DNA from: Providencia manganoxydans
GTDB lineage: Bacteria > Pseudomonadota > Gammaproteobacteria > Enterobacterales > Enterobacteriaceae
Direction: 5' to 3'
Assembly: GCF_016618195.1 (NCBI RefSeq)
Contig: NZ_CP067099.1
Location: forward strand, 744,001-808,000
Length of the DNA stretch: 64,000 nt
Shown one piece after another: positions 35,046 through 44,574 of the stretch. The notes beneath the pieces were generated by a model. It ran no database searches and was not told the origin of the DNA. It saw nothing but the letters and a program-made list of their open reading frames with translations. Both the position numbers and the translations under genes were made by a program. Within the stretch, counting starts at the first letter, position 1. The number at the start of each line of letters is the position of its first letter.

Positions 35046-35825
35046 ATGACTGATTTAACCGCAGCTGCGCAACGCGCACTGAACCTGATGGATTTAACTA
35101 CCCTAAATGACGACGATACGGATGAAAAAGTGATCGCGTTGTGTCATCAAGCAAAAAGCCCTGCGGGCCAAACTGCTGCCATCTGTATTTACCCTCGTTT
35201 TATCCCGATTGCACGTAAGACTTTACGTGAGCAAGGTACTCCAGAAGTACGCATTGCTACAGTTACCAATTTCCCACATGGTAATGATGATATTGATATT
35301 GCATTGGCTGAAACTCGTGCTGCTATTGCTTATGGTGCAGATGAAGTCGATGTGGTTTTCCCTTATAGAGCTTTGATGGCAGGGAATGAAAAAATTGGTT
35401 TTGATTTAGTGAAAGCCTGTAAAGATGCATGCGCACAAGCGAATGTATTATTGAAAGTGATCATTGAAACAGGTGAACTTAAAGATCCTGCTCTTATCCG
35501 TAAAGCGTCTGAAATTTCTATTAAAGCGGGTGCGGATTTTATCAAAACATCAACAGGTAAAGTACCGGTTAATGCGACTCTCGAAAGTGCTGAGATCATG
35601 ATGCAAGTTATCCATGATATGGGCGTTGCAAAAACAGTGGGCTTTAAACCTGCTGGTGGTGTTCGTACGGCAGAAGAAGCCGCTCAATACTTAGCATTAG
35701 CAGATCGTATTTTAGGTAAAGGCTGGGCAGACTCGCGCCATTTTCGTTTTGGTGCATCTAGTTTGCTAGCTAACTTGCTGAATACACTTGGTTTCGAAAC
35801 AAAAAAATCAAGTAGTAGCTATTAA
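35046..35825 (+). CDS. deoC: Deoxyribose-phosphate aldolase
   Basis: 259 aa, same length as E. coli DeoC. The Schiff-base lysine lies in DFIKTSTGK and a second Lys in [10 protein letters not shown]. It splits deoxyribose-5-phosphate into acetaldehyde and glyceraldehyde-3-phosphate. First gene of the deoCAB-D unit; GGAGAG precedes the ATG. Confidence 0.98.
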   Translation: MTDLTAAAQRALNLMDLTTLNDDDTDEKVIALCHQAKSPAGQTAAICIYPRFIPIARKTLREQGTPEVRIATVTNFPHGNDDIDIALAETRAAIAYGADEVDVVFPYRALMAGNEKIGFDLVKACKDACAQANVLLKVIIETGELKDPALIRKASEISIKAGADFIKTSTGKVPVNATLESAEIMMQVIHDMGVAKTVGFKPAGGVRTAEEAAQYLALADRILGKGWADSRHFRFGASSLLANLLNTLGFETKKSSSSY

Positions 35826-35868
35826 TTTAAGCAATTACCTAAATCCTGTTTGAGTTAAGGAGCATACC

Positions 35869-37191
35869 GTGTTTCTGGCACAAGAAATTATCCGTAAAAA
35901 ACGTGATGGTAAAGTACTGAGTGAAGAAGAAATTCGTTTCTTTATTAATGGCGTTCGTGACAATTCCGTTTCAGAAGGTCAGATAGCTGCTTTGGCAATG
36001 ACCATTTATTTCAACGATATGACAATGGATGAACGTGTTGCACTAACGTTAGCAATGCGTGATTCAGGCACTGTATTAAATTGGAAATCACTAAACCTCA
36101 ATGGCCCGTTAGTTGATAAGCATTCTACGGGTGGTGTTGGTGATGTGACTTCACTGATGTTAGGCCCAATGGTAGCAGCATGTGGTGGTTACGTGCCCAT
36201 GATTTCAGGGCGTGGGCTAGGTCATACAGGGGGAACGCTAGATAAGCTCGAAGCAATCCCTAATTTTGATATTTTTCCTAATGATGAACGTTTCCGTGAC
36301 ATCATTAGTGATGTTGGTGTGGCAATTATTGGTCAAACTAACTCACTCGCACCGGCTGATAAACGTTTTTATGCGACACGTGATATCACAGCGACTGTAG
36401 ATTCAATTCCATTAATTACGGCATCTATTTTAGGTAAAAAATTGGCTGAAGGCCTTGATGCATTAGTTATGGATGTCAAAGTTGGCTCAGGTGCATTTAT
36501 GCCAACTTATGAAAAATCAGAGCAACTTGCCGAGTCAATCGTTAAAGTAGCGAATGGTGCGGGTTGTAAAACTACGGCTTTACTGACGGATATGAATGAA
36601 GTACTGGCTTCTAGTGCAGGTAATGCGGTTGAGGTACGTGAAGCGGTACAATTTTTAACGGGTGAATATCGTAATCCACGTTTGTATGAAGTGACTATGG
36701 CATTATGTGTTGAAATGCTCGTATCCGGTACTTTGGCTGCCAGTAGAGATGAAGCACGTCAGAAACTACAAGCGGTGTTGGATAATGGTAAAGCCGCGGA
36801 AGTCTTTGGACGCATGGTTGCTGCACAAAAAGGCCCAAGTGATTTCGTTGAGAATTATAGCAAATATCTACCTACCGCCGTATTGAACAAAGCGGTATAT
36901 GCAGAGAAATCAGGCATTGTTAGCGCTATGGATACCAGAGCACTGGGTATGTCCGTGGTGACATTGGGCGGTGGGCGTCGCAAAGCAACAGATCCGATTG
37001 ATTATAGCGTTGGTTTAAGCGATATCGCGGCACTGGGTGCAACAGTTGATAGCCAAACACCACTTGCTATTATTCATGCTAATAGTGAAAAAGCGTGGGA
37101 AGAGGCGGCGAAAGAAGTACGAGCTGCTATGGTGATTAGTGATAAAGCACCAGAAACGACGCCAATGGTTTATCGCCAAATTAGCGAATAA
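35869..37191 (+). CDS. deoA: Thymidine phosphorylase
   Basis: 440 aa, starting with GTG after AAGGAG. Phosphate-binding [14 protein letters not shown] and the [18 protein letters not shown] loop are the family signature. It converts thymidine and phosphate to thymine and deoxyribose-1-phosphate. The non-ATG start is conserved in the family (E. coli uses TTG) and lowers its yield relative to deoC. Confidence 0.98.
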   Translation: MFLAQEIIRKKRDGKVLSEEEIRFFINGVRDNSVSEGQIAALAMTIYFNDMTMDERVALTLAMRDSGTVLNWKSLNLNGPLVDKHSTGGVGDVTSLMLGPMVAACGGYVPMISGRGLGHTGGTLDKLEAIPNFDIFPNDERFRDIISDVGVAIIGQTNSLAPADKRFYATRDITATVDSIPLITASILGKKLAEGLDALVMDVKVGSGAFMPTYEKSEQLAESIVKVANGAGCKTTALLTDMNEVLASSAGNAVEVREAVQFLTGEYRNPRLYEVTMALCVEMLVSGTLAASRDEARQKLQAVLDNGKAAEVFGRMVAAQKGPSDFVENYSKYLPTAVLNKAVYAEKSGIVSAMDTRALGMSVVTLGGGRRKATDPIDYSVGLSDIAALGATVDSQTPLAIIHANSEKAWEEAAKEVRAAMVISDKAPETTPMVYRQISE

Positions 37192-37256
37192 TTAACAAAT
37201 TAGTTTTATCAGTGGCTCTTCCCAACGATTGGGAATGATGACGCAGGAGAGAAGTT

Positions 37257-38480
37257 ATGAAACGTACATTTATTATGGTGTTGGACTCTTTCGGGATTGG
37301 TGCTGCGGGTGATGCGCACAAATTTAATGATGAAGGCTCAAACACATTAGGCCACATTGCAGATGCTTGTGCGCGCGGTGAAGCAGATAAAGGCCGTAAA
37401 GGTCCTTTGCATTTACCTAACTTAACCAAGCTAGGGCTGGGTAAAGCGGCTGAAGAGTCTTGTGGTAAATTTCCTGCGGGCCTTGACCCTAATTCAGAGA
37501 TCATCGGCGCTTATGCTTATGCAAGTGAGCTTTCCTCTGGTAAAGATACGCCGTCTGGTCACTGGGAAATCGCGGGTGTTCCTGTTTTATTTGATTGGGG
37601 TTATTTCGCTGATCATGAAAACAGCTTCCCACAAGAGCTGCTCGATATTATTGTGAAACGTGCAAATCTCCCTGGCTATTTAGGTAACTGCCATTCTTCA
37701 GGTACAGTAATCCTCGATCAACTGGGTGAAGAACACATGAAAACGGGTAAGCCAATTTTCTATACCTCGGCTGACTCGGTATTCCAGATTGCTTGCCATG
37801 AAGAAACCTATGGCTTAGATAAATTGTATGAGTTATGCGAGATCGCTCGTGAAGAACTCACCAATGGGGGCTATAACATTGGTCGTGTTATTGCTCGTCC
37901 ATTTATTGGCGATAAAGCGGGTAATTTTGAACGTACCGGTAACCGACATGACCTTGCTGTTGAACCACCAGCACCAACCATGCTGCAAAAATTAGTGGAA
38001 GAAAAACAAGGTGAAGTCGTTTCTATTGGTAAAATTGCGGATATCTACGCGCATGTTGGCATTACTAAAAAAGTGAAAGCGACTGGCATTGATGCGCTAT
38101 TTGATGCAACAGTAAAAGAAATGAAATTAGCGGGCGACAAAACCATTGTCTTCACTAACTTTGTTGACTTTGACTCTGCTTATGGCCACCGCCGTGATGT
38201 TGCTGGCTATGCAGGTGCGTTAGAGCTATTTGATCGCCGTCTACCTGAACTAATGGAATTAGTTGAAGATGATGACATTTTGATCTTAACGGCAGACCAT
38301 GGTTGTGACCCAACATGGGAAGGTACTGACCATACTCGTGAGCACATTCCTGTTTTAATTTATGGACCAAAAGTCAAACCTGGCTCTTTAGGCCATCGTG
38401 AAACCTTTGCTGATATTGGACAAACGGTAGCGAAATACTTCGATCTATCGCCAATGGAGTACGGTAAATCAATGCTGTAA
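37257..38480 (+). CDS. deoB: Phosphopentomutase
   Basis: 407 aa alkaline-phosphatase-superfamily metalloenzyme. [23 protein letters not shown] with the phosphothreonine, and [10 protein letters not shown](W)EGTDHTREH hold the two-metal site. It interconverts (deoxy)ribose-1- and -5-phosphate, linking deoA/deoD to deoC. Confidence 0.98.
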   Translation: MKRTFIMVLDSFGIGAAGDAHKFNDEGSNTLGHIADACARGEADKGRKGPLHLPNLTKLGLGKAAEESCGKFPAGLDPNSEIIGAYAYASELSSGKDTPSGHWEIAGVPVLFDWGYFADHENSFPQELLDIIVKRANLPGYLGNCHSSGTVILDQLGEEHMKTGKPIFYTSADSVFQIACHEETYGLDKLYELCEIAREELTNGGYNIGRVIARPFIGDKAGNFERTGNRHDLAVEPPAPTMLQKLVEEKQGEVVSIGKIADIYAHVGITKKVKATGIDALFDATVKEMKLAGDKTIVFTNFVDFDSAYGHRRDVAGYAGALELFDRRLPELMELVEDDDILILTADHGCDPTWEGTDHTREHIPVLIYGPKVKPGSLGHRETFADIGQTVAKYFDLSPMEYGKSML

Positions 38481-38509
38481 GTGATGATACTCATCATCAA
38501 ATATGACTG

Positions 38510-38535
38510 AAATAAGGCAGGAAACTGCCTTATTT
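38510..38535 (+). terminator. Hairpin in deoB-deoD gap
   Basis: 11-bp stem AAATAAGGCAG / CTGCCTTATTT with GAAA tetraloop, 29 bp after deoB. A second dyad AGCCAGT-N6-ACTGGCT (38575-38594) follows. These may reduce read-through or stabilise the upstream message, giving deoD partly separate expression. Confidence 0.65.
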
Positions 38536-38653
38536 ATTTAACCCCTTAATAAAAATTGGGCATTTGCCGTAGACAGCCAGTAGAGTGACTGGCTACTATA
38601 TCGGACAGTTACGCTAAACCATTTAATTAAATGATTTATAAGGAATAATGATA

Positions 38654-39370
38654 ATGGCTACTCCTCATATTAATGCAGAAATGGGTGATTTTGCTGACGT
38701 CGTTTTGATGCCAGGTGATCCATTACGTGCAAAATATATTGCAGAAACTTTTCTTGATGACGTTCGTCAGGTGAACAATGTACGTGGCATGCTAGGTTTC
38801 ACTGGGACTTATAAAGGCCGTAAAATCTCTGTTATGGGACATGGTATGGGGATCCCATCTTGCTCTATTTATGCAAAAGAGCTGATCACTGACTTTGGCG
38901 TGAAAGTGATTATCCGTGTTGGTTCATGTGGCGCGGTAATGGATGATGTTAAGTTACGTGATGTCGTGATTGGGATGGGGGCATGTACTGACTCGAAAGT
39001 TAACCGTCAACGTTTTAAAGATCATGATTTTGCAGCAATTGCTGATTATGAATTGGTTCACAATGCGGTTGAGGCTGCAAAAGCGAAAAATGTGAATGTA
39101 CGTGTAGGTAACTTGTTCTCTGCCGATCTGTTCTATTCACCGGATCCTGATATGTTCAAAGTGATGGAAAAATACGGCATCCTTGGTGTTGAGATGGAAG
39201 CTGCGGGTATTTATGGTGTCGCTGCGGAGTTTGGTGCACGCGCACTGACTATCTGTACGGTGTCTGATCATATCAAGACTGGTGAGCAAACCACTTCAGA
39301 TGAACGCCAAACCACTTTTAACGAAATGATCGAAATCGCTCTGGACTCAGTTTTGTTAGGCGATAAATAA
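38654..39370 (+). CDS. deoD: Purine-nucleoside phosphorylase
   Basis: 238 aa from the ATG at 38654 ([15 protein letters not shown], the usual N-terminus); an ATG two codons earlier is closer to the ribosome site but is not the family start. [25 protein letters not shown] and VSDH with the catalytic Asp are present. It cleaves purine nucleosides with phosphate to base and (deoxy)ribose-1-phosphate. Confidence 0.97.
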   Translation: MATPHINAEMGDFADVVLMPGDPLRAKYIAETFLDDVRQVNNVRGMLGFTGTYKGRKISVMGHGMGIPSCSIYAKELITDFGVKVIIRVGSCGAVMDDVKLRDVVIGMGACTDSKVNRQRFKDHDFAAIADYELVHNAVEAAKAKNVNVRVGNLFSADLFYSPDPDMFKVMEKYGILGVEMEAAGIYGVAAEFGARALTICTVSDHIKTGEQTTSDERQTTFNEMIEIALDSVLLGDK

Positions 39371-39405
39371 TTATTGTTAGAGCAATAATTTTGTTGATTC
39401 TTAGG

Positions 39406-39433
39406 TGCCGTACAAATTATGTACGGCATTTTT
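39406..39433 (+). terminator. Rho-independent terminator after deoD
   Basis: Perfect 8-bp stem TGCCGTAC / GTACGGCA, 7-nt loop, TTTTT tail. Confidence 0.9.
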
Positions 39434-39439
39434 ACAGTA

Positions 39440-39943
39440 CTAGCCGCGTTTTTTATTGATTCGGCTCATCACAATAGCGTCAACGTATTCGCCATCACGG
39501 AAAGCATAATCACGCATAATGCCTTCTTGTTCAAATCCAAATTTCTTATATAGTCCAAGGCCATTGTCATTGAGGGCATAGACTTCGAGCTCGATACGGC
39601 GCACATTGAGCCAGTTGTCACAGTAATCGACCATCACTGCCATTAATTTAGAGCCAATACCTTTACCCTGATGGTGATGACTCACCGTCACGCCAAAGGT
39701 AGCTGTATGGCGACGGCGGATCTGACTTGGTTGATAAACGCTTAGAATGCCAACCACTTCATCATCAAGAGTTGCAATAAAATGAGTGACCAGAGGATCA
39801 TTAGAGCTTAGTCGAGTTTCCCAAATTTTTGTTGATGGGTAAGGAAGCTGTAGCGTATTCGCATAAGCAGCATAGTCGGTGTGCATTTGTGTCAGGGCAG
39901 GAACATCGTCAATGGTTGCTCTGCGGATAATTATATCACTCAT
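39440..39943 (-). CDS. GNAT acetyltransferase, YhhY/AaaT-like
   Basis: 167 aa from the ATG at 39943. It resembles E. coli YhhY, an L-amino acid N-acetyltransferase, along its length: NTLQLPYPS near the start, AcCoA loop HHQGKGIGSKLM, CDNWLNVRRIELEVYALN, YKKFGFEQEG and FRDGEYVDA near the end. AAGAGA precedes the ATG. It is convergent with deoD across the terminator. Confidence 0.85.
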   Translation of the reverse strand: MSDIIIRRATIDDVPALTQMHTDYAAYANTLQLPYPSTKIWETRLSSNDPLVTHFIATLDDEVVGILSVYQPSQIRRRHTATFGVTVSHHHQGKGIGSKLMAVMVDYCDNWLNVRRIELEVYALNDNGLGLYKKFGFEQEGIMRDYAFRDGEYVDAIVMSRINKKRG

Positions 39944-40058
39944 AATGTAATGTCTCTTCAACTCTTTTAGATATCAATATCATTAATCACACTAAGTATG
40001 TTGATTGTCAATTGATAATCTTAAAATATGAAACATTAAATTGAATAGTTTTAACCAC

Positions 40059-40907
40059 TTATCGTGGATGATTAAACAGGGTGCCTTTCAAGCTTTGGCT
40101 TGGAGTTTCACCAAATCGAGCTTTATATTCAGCACTAAAGCGCCCCATATGAGCAAATCCCCAACGTAAAGCAATTCCAGTGATATTATTAACATCTCCA
40201 GATAAAAGCTCTGAACGAACTTTATCTAATCTTAATGTTTTAAGGTATTGCATTGGGCTGACATTTAAAAAATGGCGAAAGCCACTGTATAAGCTGCGTG
40301 AGCTGACACCTGCGACCAGAGCAAGCTGCTCCATCGTAATATTTTCATGAGCATGAATATGCAGAAAATCTTGTGCTTTTTTTACATGTCTAGGACAAAC
40401 ATTGCTGATCCTTTGGTTGTTGCCTGCGCTGTGATTATGAGGAAATGTTGACAGGATAGAACTGACAATGAGCTTTTCCAATTGGCTCACAACGTACTTT
40501 TGCTGTCGTAATACTTCGTGATCAGAAATACAGCTGAGTAAATATTTCGCGAGATGGCGCCAAGTACTGGCATTATAGCTAGAAAGCGCCGTTTCAAATA
40601 CTATGGGGGTATCAATCAGATGGCCAAGTTGGCTCACAAGTGTTCGTTCTAAAAGTGAATAAGGAATAAAAATTAGCAGTGTTTCTTCTCGATGATCCCA
40701 TATGAGTTGACTAGAATTATTTTGATTAATCAATACAATATGTTCATTGTTTTGGTCAAAATAGGCAGTTCCATCAAACAATGCCGCATCACTGCGAAGA
40801 GGTATATGCAGTATAAAACAATTGGCTTGTTCTTTATGTTGAATTTGAACAGTATCTCCATAGCGTAAATAATATAGTTTTAATTCACCAAATGTTGTCA
40901 TACTCAT
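40059..40907 (-). CDS. AraC-family transcriptional regulator
   Basis: 282 aa from the ATG at 40907, after AAAGAGG. The N-terminal ~170 residues form an AraC-binding-like cupin domain; the C-terminal ~100 hold two helix-turn-helix units (MEQLALVAGVSSRSLYSGFRH and ITGIALRWGFAHMGRFSAEYKARFG). It is 30 bp downstream of the marR-type gene, likely one transcript, divergent from the flavin monooxygenase pair it probably activates. Confidence 0.88.
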   Translation of the reverse strand: MSMTTFGELKLYYLRYGDTVQIQHKEQANCFILHIPLRSDAALFDGTAYFDQNNEHIVLINQNNSSQLIWDHREETLLIFIPYSLLERTLVSQLGHLIDTPIVFETALSSYNASTWRHLAKYLLSCISDHEVLRQQKYVVSQLEKLIVSSILSTFPHNHSAGNNQRISNVCPRHVKKAQDFLHIHAHENITMEQLALVAGVSSRSLYSGFRHFLNVSPMQYLKTLRLDKVRSELLSGDVNNITGIALRWGFAHMGRFSAEYKARFGETPSQSLKGTLFNHPR

Positions 40908-40937
40908 AATATCCTCTTTATTTTTCAAGAATATATT

Positions 40938-41399
40938 TCACTCTTTTGTTAGGCTATTTTTCAATGTGCTTAACAAATCATAAAGCAATGTCTTATCCTG
41001 TGGATTGATATTTTTTAATAATCCATCTAGCCATTTTTTATGTTCAATTGAAATTAATTCAAATAATTCATTGCCTTGTGGTGTTATTTTTATATAGTTT
41101 GAACGACGATCCTGATCATTAAGGATCCTTTCTGCTAATCCCATTTTCTCTAAGCCATCAACGAGGCTGGTGATATTGCCATCGGTAACTAACATCAAAC
41201 GAGAAAGCTCTTTCATTTTGATCCCTTCCGGATAGCGCTGTAATTGCGACAATAAATCGAATCGTGGCAGGGTAAATTCAAAATTTTCCCTTAACTTTTT
41301 ACGTAGATCTGTTTCGATTAACTTGACGCAAGACAACATACGTAACCAAAGTTTCACATCAGAAGTATCATTTCTCGATTCGTTTTCTTGATTGCTCAT
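40938..41399 (-). CDS. MarR-family transcriptional regulator
   Basis: 153 aa winged-helix protein: MKELSRLMLVTDGNITSLVDGLEKMGLAER is the MarR recognition region and NDQDRRSNYIKITPQG the wing with the DxR motif. AAAGGA precedes the ATG. It is divergent from the monooxygenase gene over a 229-bp AT-rich region with TTTAA repeats and may respond to the same phenolic or sulfur ligand. Confidence 0.9.
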   Translation of the reverse strand: MSNQENESRNDTSDVKLWLRMLSCVKLIETDLRKKLRENFEFTLPRFDLLSQLQRYPEGIKMKELSRLMLVTDGNITSLVDGLEKMGLAERILNDQDRRSNYIKITPQGNELFELISIEHKKWLDGLLKNINPQDKTLLYDLLSTLKNSLTKE

Positions 41400-41628
41400 T
41401 CCTTTAAAACTCCTTATTGGTCATAAATCTTTTTTCAATATTTAACTAATTGAATTTTAATTGAATTAAATTTTAAAGCGACTTTTGTGTCCTGAATCTT
41501 ATTTTTTGATTGATTTATAACCAATAGTCAAATACTTTAATATTAAATACTTTAACATTAAACTATTTAAGTTTGAAGTATTTTGCTGTTGTAATGTGGT
41601 AAGCAAACTATAACTGTGAGATGAAATA

Positions 41629-42765
41629 ATGAAAAAAACAATATCAAATCAGATGTTTAACGATAATAAATTTAAGCTTGGTCTATTTGCAGCAAACTGT
41701 TCAGGGGGGATGGCGGTCACAAAAATCCCCGAACGATGGGATAATTCATGGGAAAATAATTTACAAATGGCGGAGATCGCCGATGCTGCTGGCATCGAAT
41801 TTCTTCTGCCAATAGCAAGATGGATAGGTTACGGCGGTGAAACCAACTTTCATGGTAATGTTTTAGAAACTATTACTTGGGCTTCAGCACTACTTGCTAG
41901 AACACAACATATTAGTGTTTTTAGTACAGTTCATACTTCGTTTAATCACCCTGTCGTTGTGGCAAAACAGATCGCAACTATGGATAACATTGGTCATGGC
42001 CGAGCGGGCCTCAATGTGGTTTGTGGTTGGAACCGTCCTGAGTATGAAGCATTAGGCGGGGAACTGCCTTATGATCATGAAAGCCGCTATGCCTATGGCC
42101 AAGAATGGGTTGATGTGATCAAAGCGCTATGGAAAGAAGAAAAACCGTTTGATTGGCATCGTGAATTCTTTAATTTGAAAAATACCTACGGCTACCCACA
42201 TCCTCTAAATAAAAACGTGCCGATTTTAAATGCGGCAGGCTCCGCTCAAGGGCGTAAATTTGCGATCCGTAATGCTGATTTCCTTTTCACTTCCACAATT
42301 ACCCTAGAAAGTTCGGAAAAAGAAATTGCAGAGCTGAAACAGCAAGCGGAGCAAATCAAAAGAGAGACTGCGTTGAATATTTTAACTTTTTCTTATGTGG
42401 TATGCCGTGAAAACCGTAAGGAAGCAGAGGAGTTTCATGAATGGTATTCACAAGAACATGCTGATTGGGGAGCCGTTGATAATGTTATTCGTTTAATGTT
42501 TGAAAATGCCGAGTCCTTCCCGAAAGATAAACTCAATTTTATTCGTAATCGTTTTTCTGCGGGACATGGGGGATATCCTTTGGTCGGAACGCCTGATGAT
42601 GTCGCTGATGGTATTGAACGTTTGTCTAAAGCAGGATTTGCAGGTTCAACATTAGCATTTGTGAACTATGCAAAAGAGCTGCCATATTTCTGCCAAGAAG
42701 TATTACCACGATTAGAGGCAAAAGGTTTGAGATTGCCATTTAACGGGGAGAAAGATGTATGTTAA
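41629..42765 (+). CDS. LLM-class flavin-dependent monooxygenase (RutA/SfnG-like)
   Basis: 378 aa bacterial-luciferase-like TIM barrel. GYGGETNFHGNVLETITWASALLA and GRAGLNVVCGWNRPEYEALG match the RutA/SfnG/NtaA branch of FMNH2-dependent monooxygenases. It needs reduced flavin from the overlapping reductase gene. RutBCDE genes are absent, so uracil breakdown is unlikely; sulfone, sulfonate or amide-type substrates are possible. Regulators AraC and MarR are divergent. Confidence 0.88.
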   Translation: MKKTISNQMFNDNKFKLGLFAANCSGGMAVTKIPERWDNSWENNLQMAEIADAAGIEFLLPIARWIGYGGETNFHGNVLETITWASALLARTQHISVFSTVHTSFNHPVVVAKQIATMDNIGHGRAGLNVVCGWNRPEYEALGGELPYDHESRYAYGQEWVDVIKALWKEEKPFDWHREFFNLKNTYGYPHPLNKNVPILNAAGSAQGRKFAIRNADFLFTSTITLESSEKEIAELKQQAEQIKRETALNILTFSYVVCRENRKEAEEFHEWYSQEHADWGAVDNVIRLMFENAESFPKDKLNFIRNRFSAGHGGYPLVGTPDDVADGIERLSKAGFAGSTLAFVNYAKELPYFCQEVLPRLEAKGLRLPFNGEKDVC

Positions 42766-43229
42766 CTGCTGATGATTTCAAACTCGGTATGCGTAAGCTA
42801 GCGCTACCTGTTGCGGTGATTTCAGTGAAATCTGATGAGCAGCGTAATGGGCTAACCGCATCGTCATTTTGTTCAGTGAGTGTTGATCCCCCTCGTTTCT
42901 TGATTTGTGTAGGAAAAACGGCGAGTGCACATCCGCAAATTAGCATTGGTGAAGGGATTGCAGTTAATGTGTTGTCAGAAACACAGCATGAACAAGCAAT
43001 GCAATTTGCCAGCAAAACGCATAAAGGCGAGCAACGTTTTAGCTTAGGTGAATGGAATACATTACACACTGGTGCACCAATATTAGATGATACAACCATT
43101 AGTTTTGATTGTATTGTCGATAATATTATTGATGATGTCACTCACAGCATTATTACTGCAACGGTGGTGGCACAGAAGCATACCGATAATATGTGCTTAC
43201 TGTATCGAGATGGTAAGCCAATGATTTAA
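42759..43229 (+). CDS. Flavin reductase (HpaC/RutF-like)
   Basis: 156 aa flavin-reductase-like split barrel: LPVAVISVKSDEQRNGLTASSFCSVSVDPPRFLICV is the FMN-binding signature and the C-terminal DVTHSIITATVV follows RutF/HpaC order. It overlaps the monooxygenase by 7 bp, so translation is coupled and FMNH2 supply is matched. A long hairpin follows. Confidence 0.9.
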   Translation: MLTADDFKLGMRKLALPVAVISVKSDEQRNGLTASSFCSVSVDPPRFLICVGKTASAHPQISIGEGIAVNVLSETQHEQAMQFASKTHKGEQRFSLGEWNTLHTGAPILDDTTISFDCIVDNIIDDVTHSIITATVVAQKHTDNMCLLYRDGKPMI

Positions 43230-43238
43230 AAACTTATT

Positions 43239-43282
43239 TTAGGCTCATGTCAGACGTTATTTATCGTCTACTATGAGCCTAA
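43239..43282 (+). terminator. Long hairpin after flavin reductase
   Basis: TTAGGCTCAT / ATGAGCCTAA 10-bp stem with an inner AGACG / CGTCT stem. No T run directly after, but position fits transcript end. Confidence 0.7.
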
Positions 43283-43504
43283 CTAATTATCTTAACATAA
43301 ACTTCGTTTTGTTTCTACTGTAGTTATTCTTATTTTTTTCTTTCCTATTAATAAATCATAGTTTTAACTAATATTAGGTTTATGTGTAAATAATGTTGTA
43401 GCGATATTTGCTAGTATTATCTTTCCTTTTATATATTGTTAATGATAGATAAGTTATCTCTTTTGAAATTACTTCTATTACGATTATTTAAAGGGAAGGT
43501 AATT

Positions 43505-44476
43505 ATGTTTAATCATATAAAGACCAATGATACATTGTTTGAATCAATTAAAAGAAAAAATAATAATGATAATATTTCAGAAAAATCATTGGGTAAAATT
43601 GAAGAGAAAATTAGACGGGTAAAAAACAGTGTCGATTATGAAGTTTTCAAAAAAAGCATGGATGATCTTAAATTTCAGGTTTCTGAAATGAAAAGTCAAA
43701 CCGTGCGTGAGAAAATAAATAAAGTTATCAGTGAGTGTTTACTTACAGAAAGCCAATTAAATCAATCAACTTTACATGAAATAGAACCTGAACCTACATT
43801 CAAACGCATTCGCTTTTATCACTCGATAGAGGAAGCGATTTTATGTAAAATAGCTTTTAATACTATCTCATTGAAATCATTAAGTAAAATTGAGGCTAAA
43901 ATTCAGGCGAGATTTAATGAGGTGATGTCAAGTAAAACTCCTGAAATGTTTGAAAAGGAAATGGTTGAGGCTAAATCAATACTGAAAAAATATGATAATG
44001 AGGTGGTTTGTAAAAAGATAGATGAAATTATTAATAAATATTTAGATAGATATTATGTGGTTATAAAGGAAAACTATTCTCCAATAAGCAGGATTTGGAG
44101 TGCGGTAAGGTCAGTTTCTGGCTTACAAGAAATTACCCCACGTAAGCTATATGAGTTTAAAGCAGCAATTATAGATAGTTTCAAATTTCAATCAATTGAA
44201 TTCATAGAATCTCATCAATGTGAATTAAAAAGAAAAGTTTCAAAATATATTGATGGAAATATTGAGGAAAAATTTATTGAAGTTATTGAACAATGTGCTA
44301 ACGATAGACGTAGAGAATTGAAAGAGAGCTATCAGTATGATACTTCAGAGCCGAAAAATTTATTTCCGAAATTTCAGGAAGTAAAACCCATAGAACAAAC
44401 TAGTATTAAAGAAATATTTTCTCATTTATACAAGAGATTTATAATTTGGATAAATAAAAAATTAACGATAAATTAG
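43505..44476 (+). CDS. Orphan three-repeat helical protein
   Basis: 323 aa from the ATG at 43505, with GGGAAGG upstream; the longer frame to 43436 lacks a site. I recognise no family. It contains three diverged repeats at about residues 11-79, 108-183 and 197-266, each with a leading amphipathic segment, an I(S/T)xxxLxxxxxxI core and a K-rich helix ending in I-x-x-(C/Y). Predicted mostly helical, charged, Lys- and Glu-rich, with no signal peptide or membrane segment. The gene is clearly more AT-rich than its neighbours, with AAA/ATA/TTA codons frequent, which suggests transfer. Role unknown. Confidence 0.75.
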   Translation: MFNHIKTNDTLFESIKRKNNNDNISEKSLGKIEEKIRRVKNSVDYEVFKKSMDDLKFQVSEMKSQTVREKINKVISECLLTESQLNQSTLHEIEPEPTFKRIRFYHSIEEAILCKIAFNTISLKSLSKIEAKIQARFNEVMSSKTPEMFEKEMVEAKSILKKYDNEVVCKKIDEIINKYLDRYYVVIKENYSPISRIWSAVRSVSGLQEITPRKLYEFKAAIIDSFKFQSIEFIESHQCELKRKVSKYIDGNIEEKFIEVIEQCANDRRRELKESYQYDTSEPKNLFPKFQEVKPIEQTSIKEIFSHLYKRFIIWINKKLTIN

Positions 44477-44520
44477 TCAATAATAGTTTTTTTACTCAAG
44501 AGCCTAGAAAAGCGTGTTTA

Positions 44521-44564
44521 AAATCAACCAACAGATTGAATATTAATCTTCCGTTGGTTGATTT
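44521..44564. terminator. Bidirectional hairpin, orphan gene / M16 protease
   Basis: Perfect 12-bp stem AAATCAACCAAC / GTTGGTTGATTT with an inner AGATT / AATCT pairing, between convergent genes. Confidence 0.82.
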
Positions 44565-44574
44565 CTTGAGTTAA

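Noticed and set aside
42740..43141. 133-aa minus-strand ORF
   Set aside because: Antisense shadow of the flavin reductase gene, whose overlap with the monooxygenase and family motifs are clear.
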